Shown piece by piece: positions 38,441 through 46,397 of a stretch of DNA of 64,000 bases. The notes below the pieces were generated by a model. That model was not told where the DNA came from. It did not search any database and saw only the letters and a list, made by a program, of their open reading frames with translations. The stretch comes from Modestobacter versicolor (GTDB taxonomy: Bacteria > Actinomycetota > Actinomycetes > Mycobacteriales > Geodermatophilaceae): assembly GCF_014195485.1 (NCBI RefSeq), contig NZ_JACIBU010000001.1:3100001-3164000 (forward strand), in the 5' to 3' direction. The position numbers and the translations under genes are program-made. How positions within the stretch are numbered: position 1 is the stretch's first letter; every line of letters begins with the position of its first letter.

Positions 38441-40248
38441 CCCCGGTGGCCGTCGGCGGTGCGCCGGGTCCCCAGCTCGGCCAGCCGCGCCTCGTAGTCG
38501 CGGCAGCGGTCCCGCTCGGTGGCCAGCGCCCGCTCCGCCTCGACCCGCGCCGAGACGTCGGTCTGGATGCCGATGTACTGGACGACGGCGCCCGAGGCGT
38601 CGGTGACCGGGGTGAGCGAGCAGTCGTTCCACCAGGTGCTGCCCTCGGCCCGCAGGTTGAGCAGCACCTCCTGGACCGGCTCCCCCGCCGCGACGGCCGC
38701 CCGGATCCGCCCGACGGCAGCGGGGTCGGTGTCGGCGCCCTGCAGGAAGCGGCAGTTGCGGCCGAGCACCTCGCGCGCCCGGAAGCCGGACAGCTGCTCG
38801 AACGCCGGGTTGACGTAGACCAGCGGCTGGTCGGGCAGCCGCAGGTCGACGATGGTGACGCCCGACCCCACGGCGGCCAGCGCCCGTTCCAGCAGCGCCT
38901 CGCCGGGGTGGCCGGCCCCGCTGCCGGCGAGCAGCTGCCGCGCGGCGGCGACCGCCGGGGCCGAGGACGGCGCGGCTCCCGCCTCGGCGCCGCTGCGCGG
39001 GGCGACCCGGGACAGCAGCGCGTGCGCGGCCCGGACGACGGTGTCCCGCTCGTAGGTCAGCGCGAAGGCGAACCGGCGGTCCATGTCCGGGCCGTCGTCA
39101 CCGAGGTCGCGGGCCAGCAGCGCCGCGCTGAAGTGCGGGCTCAGCACGACGATGTCCCACTCGCCGCGCACCGGGTCGTCGGGCGCGAGGTGGGCGCCGC
39201 GGAGCCCGGGCAGCGGCTCGACCGGCAGGTCCTCACCCAGGGCGGCGACGAAGCCGACCCGCTCGACCAGGTCGCGGTAGCGCTGCCGGGTCGCCGGGGT
39301 GACGTGCCGCGCCTCCTGGAAGGCGGCGGCGACGACGCAGGTCTCGCCCAGCCGCATGGCCTGGCGCTCCAGCTGCTTGCTCAGCTCGATCAGCAGCGCC
39401 TTGGGCGCCTCCCGCACCGCCACCTCAGACGGCAGGCAGGCGAACGGCGAGATCATCGCCGCGTCGGCGTCCGACGGCCGGGCGTCGGGCAGCCGCAGCG
39501 CGCCGGTCCGCTGGCCGGGGACCGCGCCCGGGCCGGGGCGGCCGAACAGCCAGCCCTGGCCGAGGGTAGCGCCCAGCGCCCGCGCCATCGTCAGGTGCCG
39601 GCCGTCCTCGATGCCCGCGGCGAGCACCACGGCACCGGTCGACTCCGCGTAGGCGTTGACCGCGTTCATGATCTCGGCGATGGCCGGACCGGGGCGTTCC
39701 TGCACCAGCCGCAGGTCGAGCTTCACCACGTCGGGGCGCAGCAGCGGCATGAAGGCCAGCGACAGCGACTCGGCGCCCACGTCGTCCAGCGCGACGGCCC
39801 AGCCCAGCTCGCGCACCCGGGCCACCGTGCGCAGCAGCTCGGCCGGCCGGGCGGCCAGCGCCCGTTCGGTGATCTCCAGGACCACCTGCAGGCCGTCGGG
39901 GAAGCGGTCGGCGGGGTCGAACATCGCCGCCAGCGGGGCGTCGTCCAGCGCGTCGGGCTCGACGTTGACGAAGACGGTGAGCGGGGCGAGCAGGCCCTGG
40001 TCGACGGCGCCACGCAGCGCGGCGGCCCGGCAGGCCTGGTCCAGCTCGGTCAGGCAGCCCTCGGCGCGGGCGGCGGCGAACAGCGCGTCGGGCGAGCGCA
40101 ACACGCCCTCGGGCCCCCGCGCGAGGGCCTCGTAGGCGACCACCCGGCCGCTGTCCAGCTCGACGATCGGCTGGAACACGCTGGTCACCGCGCCGTCCCG
40201 GATCGCGGTGCGGGCCGCCGACGCGGGTGCGTCCTGGATCTCCTCCAC
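38401..40248 (-). CDS. EAL-DICT-LOV blue-light c-di-GMP phosphodiesterase candidate
   Basis: A 615-residue signalling protein. N-terminal EAL domain (about 15-250): VFQPIVELDSGRVVAYEALARG, VNVEPDAL, LEITERAL, ALDDVGAES and VVKLDLRLV are all kept, so c-di-GMP hydrolysis is plausible. The middle (about 255-410; SKQLERQAMRLGETCVVAAAFQEARH) fits a DICT sensory domain. The C-terminal PAS is a LOV domain: GRNCRFLQG holds the flavin-reactive Cys499, with NPAFEQLSGF before it and VQYIGIQTDVSARVEAERAL after it. GTG 40248 follows a GGGGG stretch. It is divergent from the GAF protein gene. Confidence 0.88.
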   Translation of the reverse strand: MEEIQDAPASAARTAIRDGAVTSVFQPIVELDSGRVVAYEALARGPEGVLRSPDALFAAARAEGCLTELDQACRAAALRGAVDQGLLAPLTVFVNVEPDALDDAPLAAMFDPADRFPDGLQVVLEITERALAARPAELLRTVARVRELGWAVALDDVGAESLSLAFMPLLRPDVVKLDLRLVQERPGPAIAEIMNAVNAYAESTGAVVLAAGIEDGRHLTMARALGATLGQGWLFGRPGPGAVPGQRTGALRLPDARPSDADAAMISPFACLPSEVAVREAPKALLIELSKQLERQAMRLGETCVVAAAFQEARHVTPATRQRYRDLVERVGFVAALGEDLPVEPLPGLRGAHLAPDDPVRGEWDIVVLSPHFSAALLARDLGDDGPDMDRRFAFALTYERDTVVRAAHALLSRVAPRSGAEAGAAPSSAPAVAAARQLLAGSGAGHPGEALLERALAAVGSGVTIVDLRLPDQPLVYVNPAFEQLSGFRAREVLGRNCRFLQGADTDPAAVGRIRAAVAAGEPVQEVLLNLRAEGSTWWNDCSLTPVTDASGAVVQYIGIQTDVSARVEAERALATERDRCRDYEARLAELGTRRTADGHRGQTSIDSPGARRA

Positions 40249-40377
40249 GTCGCCCCCATCGGACCCGGGCACCCCGCTCTGGAGTCTGACAGCATCCAGG
40301 TGACACCAACGGGTGAACGCCCGCGAGCGGAGCCCCCGCGGCGCCCACCGCACGAGCACGGACTGGGGGCGACGACC

Positions 40378-41508
40378 ATGCAGAGCACCGGCTGGGAGCT
40401 GCCCACCTGGGCCCCGCTGCCGGCGCGCCCGGACCCGGACTTCGACGAGCTGGCGCGGCGGCTGGCCGCCGAGCTGCAGGTCCACCGCGCGCTCGTGGTG
40501 CTCGTGTCCAAGGGCGGCCAGGTGTACCCGGGCGCGTACGGGCTGCCCGAGCCCTGGGAGTCCCGCCGGTCGATGCCGCTCGCCCAGTCGATGAGCCTGC
40601 GGGTCGTCGCCTCCGGCACGCCGTTGGTGCTGCGCGACGCCCGGCTGGACCCCGATCTCGCCGACCGCGTGGGGGTCCGCGAGCTGGCTGTGGTCGCCTA
40701 CGCCGCCGTGCCGCTCACCGACGTCCACGGCCACCCGATCGGCGTCCTCTCGGTCTCCGACGAGCGGCCCCGCGACTGGACGGCGGCCGAGCTGGCCGCG
40801 CTGCGGCTGGCGGCCGCCGAGGCCAGCCGGCGGCTGCAGTTCCGGGCGCTGGAGCTGGCCGAGCGCGAGGCGGCCGCCGCCGCGGCACGGGCCGACGATG
40901 CAGCGCGCAAGGCAGCCGCCGCCGCGCAGCGGGCCTTCGTCGAGGCCGAGGCGGCCGCCGACCGGGCGCGGGTGGTGGCCCGGCTCAGCCAGGAGCTGGT
41001 GCCCGCCGAGAGCCTGCTGGACGTGCTGCGGGCCGTCGACCGGTTCCTGCGGTCGCCGCTGGGCGCGGTGGTCGCGCTGCTCGGGGTCTCCGAGGCCGGC
41101 TGCGACGACCTGCAGGTCTGGGCGCTGGCGGCGGGCGCCCCGCCGTCCAACACGCCGCGGGCCGGCCTGCAGCTCACCGACGCGCACCCGCTGGCCGCGG
41201 CCGTGCGGGAGCGCCGGCCGGTGCCGGTGACCAGCCGCGCCGCGGGCGAGGCGGAGTACGCGGGCCTGGTGCGGGCACCGACGGGTGGTGCGCAGACCTC
41301 GCTGTCGGTGCCGATGGTGCTGGGTCAGCACAGCGCGTCCGGCGGCCTGCTGGTGGGCTGGGGGCTGCCCCGGGAGGTCGACGCGCCGCTCGAGGAGGTC
41401 GTCGTCGACCTGGCCCGGCACGTGGGTCACGCGCTGGACCGGGTGCTGCTGCGCGACCAGCGCCTCGCCCTGGGGGCGCCCTCGGCACCGCTGTCGGTGC
41501 CGGCCTGA
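40378..41508 (+). CDS. GAF domain protein with alanine-rich coiled coil
   Basis: A 376-residue protein. An N-terminal GAF domain (about 20-160; LAAELQVHRALVVLVSKGG, VVAYAAVPLTDVHGHPIGVLSVSD) precedes an Ala/Glu/Arg-rich helix (AEREAAAAAARADDAARKAA, about 165-205). A second GAF-like domain follows (about 210-360; GAVVALLGVSEAGCDDLQVW). No kinase, phosphatase or DNA-binding domain follows, so it may act as a sensor partner. It is divergent from the EAL-LOV gene across 129 bases. ATG 40378 has a weak ribosome site (GGGGGCGACG). Confidence 0.82.
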   Translation: MQSTGWELPTWAPLPARPDPDFDELARRLAAELQVHRALVVLVSKGGQVYPGAYGLPEPWESRRSMPLAQSMSLRVVASGTPLVLRDARLDPDLADRVGVRELAVVAYAAVPLTDVHGHPIGVLSVSDERPRDWTAAELAALRLAAAEASRRLQFRALELAEREAAAAAARADDAARKAAAAAQRAFVEAEAAADRARVVARLSQELVPAESLLDVLRAVDRFLRSPLGAVVALLGVSEAGCDDLQVWALAAGAPPSNTPRAGLQLTDAHPLAAAVRERRPVPVTSRAAGEAEYAGLVRAPTGGAQTSLSVPMVLGQHSASGGLLVGWGLPREVDAPLEEVVVDLARHVGHALDRVLLRDQRLALGAPSAPLSVPA

Positions 41509-41517
41509 CCGGTGGGG

Positions 41518-42258
41518 TCAGCGACCGCCGACGGAGACCTCGAACTCGACCTGGCTGACGTCGGGCCGCAGCCGGGAGAAGCTGTGCACCAGCGGGTGGC
41601 CGGCGCTGTCGCGCACCGTCGTCCGGACGACCAGCAGCGGCGACCCGGCGATGACGTCGAGGATCTCCGCCTCGTCGGCGGCCGCCGTGCCGACGTCGAC
41701 GACCAGCCGGGCGTGGGCGAGGTCGGCCTGGTACTCGCGGCGGAGGAACTCGTACAGCGACCCGTGGCCGAAGTCCTCGGTGGCCGCCTTCGGGTACCGG
41801 TCGGCGGCGAGGAAGCTGCGCACCACGTGGTTGGGCAGGCCGTCGACGCTGCGCAGCCGGACCAGCTCGACCACGTCGTCGGCGGTGCCGATGGTCAGCT
41901 CGGCGGCGATCGGCGGCGCGGCCGGGACGACGCGCTGGGCGAGCACCGTGGTGCCGACCTGGGCGCCCTGCTCGGTCATCACCGAGTGGAACCCGGCGAT
42001 CCGGTGCACGAAGCTCTCGCGGTACTCGTGGCGGATGCCCGGGCGGCTGACGAACGTGCCACGGCCCTGCTCGCGGACCAGGTGACCGTCGGCGACCAGC
42101 CCGTCGACCGCCCGGCGCAGGGTGATCCGGCTGACGCCGTACTCGGCGCACAGCACCGGTTCCGGGGGGAGGAGGGTGTGCTCGGGCAGCGCGGACGCGC
42201 GACGCCGCAGCGCCTCACGGACGGCGAGGTACTTGGGCCCCGCCTCGACAGTCGCCAC
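41518..42258 (-). CDS. GntR family regulator, HutC/UTRA type
   Basis: A 246-residue regulator. N-terminal winged helix: PPEPVLCAEYGVSRITLRRAVDGLVADGHLVREQGRGTFV. C-terminal UTRA effector domain (about 95-240; FVHRIAGFHSVMTEQG, NHVVRSFLAADRYP, VVRTTVRDSAGHPLVHSFSRLRPD). The UTRA type usually senses sugar phosphates or amino acid derivatives. It is divergent from pfkA; the palindrome at 42291 is the likely operator. TACCTT ends seven bases before its GTG, suggesting a leaderless mRNA. It converges with the GAF gene, nine bases apart. Confidence 0.9.
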   Translation of the reverse strand: MATVEAGPKYLAVREALRRRASALPEHTLLPPEPVLCAEYGVSRITLRRAVDGLVADGHLVREQGRGTFVSRPGIRHEYRESFVHRIAGFHSVMTEQGAQVGTTVLAQRVVPAAPPIAAELTIGTADDVVELVRLRSVDGLPNHVVRSFLAADRYPKAATEDFGHGSLYEFLRREYQADLAHARLVVDVGTAAADEAEILDVIAGSPLLVVRTTVRDSAGHPLVHSFSRLRPDVSQVEFEVSVGGR

Positions 42259-42265
42259 GCCCAGA

Positions 42266-42271
42266 AAGGTA
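42266..42271 (-). promoter_or_regulatory. Putative -10 element for leaderless gntR-type mRNA
   Basis: TACCTT on the minus strand with seven bases to the GTG of the regulator. It fits TANNNT, and no ribosome-binding motif is present in between. Confidence 0.4.
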
Positions 42272-42290
42272 CTGCACCAGGAGACGTCTA

Positions 42291-42304
42291 TACGTCATGA
42301 CGTA
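42291..42304. promoter_or_regulatory. Operator-like palindrome between GntR-type gene and pfkA
   Basis: TACGTCATGACGTA, a perfect 14-base palindrome, immediately preceded by AGACGTCT (42282-42289), another perfect palindrome. It overlaps TACGGT (42302-42307), a possible -10 for pfkA. Confidence 0.55.
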
Positions 42305-42342
42305 CGGTTCAGCTGCCCGACCCCCCTTTCGGAGGAGAGCAC

Positions 42343-43371
42343 GTGCACATCGGAGTGCTGACCGGCGGCGGCGACTGCCCCGGCCTCAACGCCGTCCTGC
42401 GGGCCGTCGTCCGCACCGCGGAGAAGGAGTACGGCAGCACCGTCGTCGGCTTCCGGAACGGCTGGCGCGGCCTGCTCGAGGACGACGCCATGGTGCTCGA
42501 CCGGCCCGTGGTCAACGGGCTGCTGACCCGCGGCGGCACCGTGCTGGGCTCGGCCCGGGTGGCGCCGCAGAAGCTGCGGGACGGGCTGGGCCGGATGCGC
42601 GAGGTGCTCGACGCCCACGGGGTCGACGCGCTGCTGCCCATCGGCGGCGAGGGGACGCTGACCGCAGCGGCCTGGCTGGCGTCGGAGGGCGTGCCGGTGA
42701 TCGGCATCCCGAAGACCATCGACAACGACATCCACGGCACCGACCTGACCTTCGGCTTCGACACCGCGGTCAGCATCGCGACCGACCTGATCGACCGGCT
42801 GCACACCACCGCCGAGTCGCACCAGCGGGTGCTGCTGGTCGAGGTCATGGGCCGGCACGCCGGCTGGATCGCGCTGAACGCCGGGCTCGCCTCCGGGGCG
42901 CACCTGACCATCACCCCCGAGGAGCCCTTCGACATCGAGGAGGTGTGCCGGCTGGTGACCGCCCGGTTCGACCGGGGCCACCGGCACGTCATCGGGGTGG
43001 TCAGCGAGGGCGCCACGCCCAAGCCCGGCACCATGCCGCTGCGCGACGGCGGGCTGGACGAGTTCGGCCACCGGCGGTTCACCGGCGTCGCCCAGCAGCT
43101 GGGCGAGGAGCTGGAGCGGCGCACCGGCAAGGAGGTGCGGACGACGGTGCTCGGCCACGTGCAGCGCGGCGGCACCCCGACCTCCTTCGACCGGGTGCTG
43201 GCCACCCGGTTCGGCCTGCACGCGGCGATCGCCGCCCACGAGGGCCGGTTCGGTCAGATGGTGGCCCTGCACGGCACCGAGATCGGGCTGGTGCCGCTCG
43301 CCGACGCCGTCGCCGAGCTGAAGACGGTGCCCAAGACCCGGCTCGCGGAGACCACCGCCTTCACCGGCTGA
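42343..43371 (+). CDS. pfkA: 6-phosphofructokinase, ATP-type with Lys124
   Basis: A 342-residue glycolytic enzyme making fructose 1,6-bisphosphate. TGGGDCPGLNAVLR starts the nucleotide site; PKTIDNDI is the catalytic loop; VEVMGRHAGWIAL and HVQRGGTPTSFDRVLA bind sugar phosphate. Numbering coincides with E. coli: Gly104 (in GGEGT) and Lys124 (in IPKTID). Asp104 would indicate a PPi enzyme, so this is most likely ATP-dependent, of the actinobacterial Gly104/Lys124 type. The GTG follows CGGAGGAG. The divergent GntR-type regulator suggests sugar control. Confidence 0.93.
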   Translation: MHIGVLTGGGDCPGLNAVLRAVVRTAEKEYGSTVVGFRNGWRGLLEDDAMVLDRPVVNGLLTRGGTVLGSARVAPQKLRDGLGRMREVLDAHGVDALLPIGGEGTLTAAAWLASEGVPVIGIPKTIDNDIHGTDLTFGFDTAVSIATDLIDRLHTTAESHQRVLLVEVMGRHAGWIALNAGLASGAHLTITPEEPFDIEEVCRLVTARFDRGHRHVIGVVSEGATPKPGTMPLRDGGLDEFGHRRFTGVAQQLGEELERRTGKEVRTTVLGHVQRGGTPTSFDRVLATRFGLHAAIAAHEGRFGQMVALHGTEIGLVPLADAVAELKTVPKTRLAETTAFTG

Positions 43372-43378
43372 CGAAGGA

Positions 43379-43429
43379 CCCCCTTGCCCCCCACCACTCG
43401 CAAGCTCGCGGCGGGGCCCTGCAAGGGGG
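43379..43429. terminator. Bidirectional terminator, repeat-family member
   Basis: Arms CCCCCTTGC (43379-43387) and GCAAGGGGG (43421-43429) between convergent stops at 43371 and 43445. The sequence starts GAAGGACCCCCTTGCCCCCC, as in the element at 4559-4610 with C-to-T and matching G-to-A changes in the two arms. Confidence 0.65.
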
Positions 43430-43444
43430 CCGGGACGGGGGCCG

Positions 43445-44644
43445 TCAGCGGCGGGGGCGGACCGGGTCGCCGGGCTGGAGCTCGATGACGGTGACCTCCG
43501 GGCGCGCGCCCACCCGCATCGGCGGCCCCCAGTAGCCGGCGCCGGCGGTGACGTAGAGCTGGGTGTCGCCCTGCTGCGACCAGCCCTCGACGGCCGGCTG
43601 GTCGAGCAGCACGGCGTAGTCGAAGGGCCACAGCTGCCCGCCGTGGGTGTGCCCCGACAGCTGGAGGTCGACCCCGGCCGCCCGGGCCTGCTCGACCTGC
43701 ACCGGCTGGTGGGCCAGCAGGACGACGGGGACGTCGTCGTCCCGGCCGTCCAGCGCGGCGTCCAGGTCGGCGCCGTGCCCGGGCAGGCCGGAGGCGGCGG
43801 CGGTGCGGTCGTCGATGCCGGCCAGGTCGAACGACGCCCCACCCCGGCGGATCGGCACCCGCTCGTTGCGCAGCACGTCGATGCCCAGGGTCGGCAGGTG
43901 CGCCAGCCACCCCGCGGTGTCGACGAAGTACTCGTGGTTGCCGGTGACGAAGAAGACGCCCTGGTCGCTGACCAGGTCGGCCAGCGGGGCAGCGTCCTCG
44001 CGCAGCTCCTCGACGTCGCCGTCGACCAGGTCGCCGACGATCGCGACCACGTCGGGCCGCTGGGCGTTCACCGTCTCGACCAGCCGCTCGAACCGGCGGC
44101 CGCCGTAGGTGGCCGACAGGTGCCCGTCGGAGAAGGTGACGATCCGCAGCCCGGCCAGCGCCGGGTCCAGCCGGGGGATCCGGATGGGCACCCGGCGGAC
44201 CACCGGCGCGGAGTTGGCCAGCGCCACGCCGGTGCCCGCCACCCCCACGGCCACCACGCCCGCCCCCAGCGCGAGGAAGCGCCGCCGGGAGAGCTGGGTC
44301 TCGGCCGCCCGGGCCGCACCCGCCTCCCGGCTGCGGCGGAACAGGCGCAGCGCCACCCGGATCGGCTCGGTCGCCAGCACCGCGAGGAAGAGGTAGAACG
44401 CCAGCCCGAGCCAGGTGTAGCCGACCCAGTCCAGCGGCGCGGCGACGCCCATCGGCACCCGGCCCCGCAGCACCACCGCCAGCGTGGGCAGCAGGGCCAG
44501 CACGGCGGTGAGCAGGGTCAGGCGCCGCCGGGTGCGGCCGGGCCGGGTGGTGCCGCGGACCAGCCGCCACCACAGGTAGCCGTGCAGCAGCGCCATCGCC
44601 AGCAGCACGACGACACCGAAGCCGAGCACCTCGATGAGGGTCAC
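43445..44644 (-). CDS. Membrane-bound metallophosphoesterase (YkuE/YaeI-like)
   Basis: A 399-residue calcineurin-type phosphoesterase. Two or three N-terminal helices (VLGFGVVVLLAMALLHGYLWW, LLTAVLALLPTLAVVL, GLAFYLFLAVLA) precede LSRRRFLALGAG, a twin-arginine-like internal segment with a further helix. The catalytic domain has FSDGHLSATYGG, VGDLVDGD, GNHEYFVD, LLAHQPVQ and SGHTHGGQLWP. In FSDGHLS the usual metal aspartate-x-histidine (DxH) spacing is kept. The substrate in relatives is a lipid or nucleotide phosphoester; undefined here. Confidence 0.88.
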   Translation of the reverse strand: MTLIEVLGFGVVVLLAMALLHGYLWWRLVRGTTRPGRTRRRLTLLTAVLALLPTLAVVLRGRVPMGVAAPLDWVGYTWLGLAFYLFLAVLATEPIRVALRLFRRSREAGAARAAETQLSRRRFLALGAGVVAVGVAGTGVALANSAPVVRRVPIRIPRLDPALAGLRIVTFSDGHLSATYGGRRFERLVETVNAQRPDVVAIVGDLVDGDVEELREDAAPLADLVSDQGVFFVTGNHEYFVDTAGWLAHLPTLGIDVLRNERVPIRRGGASFDLAGIDDRTAAASGLPGHGADLDAALDGRDDDVPVVLLAHQPVQVEQARAAGVDLQLSGHTHGGQLWPFDYAVLLDQPAVEGWSQQGDTQLYVTAGAGYWGPPMRVGARPEVTVIELQPGDPVRPRR

Positions 44645-44669
44645 CGGCTGCTCCGCGGGCTCCCTCCGC

Positions 44670-46271
44670 CTACTTCGTCGACGTCCGGAGCACCGGGCGC
44701 AGCTGCGGCCAGCGCAACCAGAACTCGCGCTCGGCCTGCTCGCCCCGGGCCTGCTCCAGGGCGTGCAGCCGGCCCCAGGTCCAGGCGTTCTCCCCGGCGG
44801 CGAAGGCCTGCAGCCCCAGCTGGGTGCACAGCGGGCGGGTGACGAACGTGTCCTGCCGGTCGCCGAGCACCTCCTGCACGCCCTTCAGCGCGCTGACCAG
44901 CTCCGCGACCGGCCGGCCGAGCACCGGCACGGCCGCCTCGGCGGTGTAGCGCACCCGCTTGGCGGCCTTGCGCACCTCGTGCAGCGCCTCGGGGTCGTCG
45001 CTGTCCTGGGCGGCGTCGACCGCGTGCCGCAGCCGCTTGGCGGTGTGCGCCACGACCTCGCGCAGCACCTCGTCGGCGGGCCGGACGGCGTCCTCGGTGA
45101 GCGGCGGCTCGGCGACCAGCGCGTCCAGGTCGTCGCGCAGCTGCAGGTACTCCGGGGAGCTGAGCGCCTTGCGCGCCCGCACGTCACCGGCCTGCTCGTC
45201 CTTGAGCGCGGCCTGCTGCAGCCGGGCGGCGACCGGGCCGAGCACCAGCTCGACCGGCTGGGCGGCGACCAGCTCGCGCAGGTGGGCCAGCGCGACCTCG
45301 GCGTCCCGGGCCGGGGACAGCGCGGTGCCGACCGCGGCCAGCTCCTCGCGCAGCGGGTCGGTCTGCGAGCGGTCGAGCACCGGCCGGAAGGCGGCCAGCG
45401 TGCTGCGCAGCCGGCGGCAGGCGACCCGCACCTGGTGCACGCCGTCGGCCTGCCCGGTGCGCACCATCAGGTCGGCGTCCTGCAGCGCCCGCACCTGCAG
45501 CTGCAGCGCGGCGCGCACCACCTCGCCGGCCGGCGCGCTGGAGGTCCGGCCCTGCTCGGCCTTCCGCTTCTTGCCCTTCTTCGCCTTCTTGCCCTTCTTC
45601 GCGCCCTGCTCCTCGCGGGCCGCGGCCGGCGGGAGCTCGGGGCCGACCACGGCGGCCAGCCGGTCGGCGAGCACCCGGGTCAGCTTGGACGGCGCGTCGG
45701 CGGGCTGGGCGCCGGCCGCGACCACGGTCGTCGCCAGCGCGGCCAGCACCTCGTCGTCGCCGTCGACCAGCTCCACCTCGACCTCGCGCCAGACGGTGAC
45801 GACGGCGGCCTCGCCCGGCTCGGCCGGAAGTGCCGTGCCGGTCACGTGGTCGTCGGCGACCTCGGCCAGCACGCGGCCCTCGGCGTCGACGAGCTCGGTG
45901 ACCACCCGGCGGGTGCGCAGCAGCGCCACCTGCCCGGTGGGCGCGCGGCGCACGATGCCCAGCACCGGCTCCAGGACCGCCTTCGGCGGGGTCTTCGCGG
46001 CCCGGCCCAGCGGGGAGTGCAGCTCCCGGCGGGCACCGGCCACCGGTGGCAGCTTCACGTGCCACCCGGCGTCGGCGCCCCCGGTGCGGCGCCGCAGCGT
46101 CACCTTGGCGCGGGCCAGCCGCAGGTCGGCGGTGTCGTAGTAGGCGGCCTCCAGCTGGTGCTCGACCGGCTCGCGGACCTCCGCCACGCCCGGCACCCCG
46201 GTCAGGTCGGGGAGCACGAACGTCTCGTCGACGTCGAACTTCCGCTCGATCTCCAGATGCTGCACAGCCAC
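44670..46271 (-). CDS. CYTH and CHAD domain protein
   Basis: A 533-residue protein. The N-terminal CYTH domain (1-200) begins with the EIERKF triphosphate-binding motif and continues with YYDTADLRLARAKVTLRRRTGG. A lysine-rich linker (GAKKGKKAKKGKKRKAEQGR) connects to a CHAD domain (about 235-520) with its conserved histidine-rich helices (GVHQVRVACRRLRSTLAAFRPVL, LHEVRKAAKRVRYTAEA). CHAD domains bind polyphosphate, and CYTH enzymes hydrolyse triphosphate-type substrates, so a polyphosphate-related role is likely. GTG 46271 follows GAGGAG by seven bases. Confidence 0.9.
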   Translation of the reverse strand: MAVQHLEIERKFDVDETFVLPDLTGVPGVAEVREPVEHQLEAAYYDTADLRLARAKVTLRRRTGGADAGWHVKLPPVAGARRELHSPLGRAAKTPPKAVLEPVLGIVRRAPTGQVALLRTRRVVTELVDAEGRVLAEVADDHVTGTALPAEPGEAAVVTVWREVEVELVDGDDEVLAALATTVVAAGAQPADAPSKLTRVLADRLAAVVGPELPPAAAREEQGAKKGKKAKKGKKRKAEQGRTSSAPAGEVVRAALQLQVRALQDADLMVRTGQADGVHQVRVACRRLRSTLAAFRPVLDRSQTDPLREELAAVGTALSPARDAEVALAHLRELVAAQPVELVLGPVAARLQQAALKDEQAGDVRARKALSSPEYLQLRDDLDALVAEPPLTEDAVRPADEVLREVVAHTAKRLRHAVDAAQDSDDPEALHEVRKAAKRVRYTAEAAVPVLGRPVAELVSALKGVQEVLGDRQDTFVTRPLCTQLGLQAFAAGENAWTWGRLHALEQARGEQAEREFWLRWPQLRPVLRTSTK

Positions 46272-46397
46272 GCGTCCACTCCTCGTCCATGGGCCGTTCA
46301 CCTCAGCCCGTCGGTCCAGGGTCTACCCGACGGAGATGAACAGCCACGTGGGAGCGCGCGTCGCGGGCCGCACAGCCGGGGTCGGCAGGATGGCGGC

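Noticed and set aside
37759-40377. Plus-strand frame continuing from 37759 to the GAF gene
   Set aside because: The translation is low-complexity Arg/Gly/Val over the EAL-LOV gene. The GAF fold begins at the ATG at 40378.
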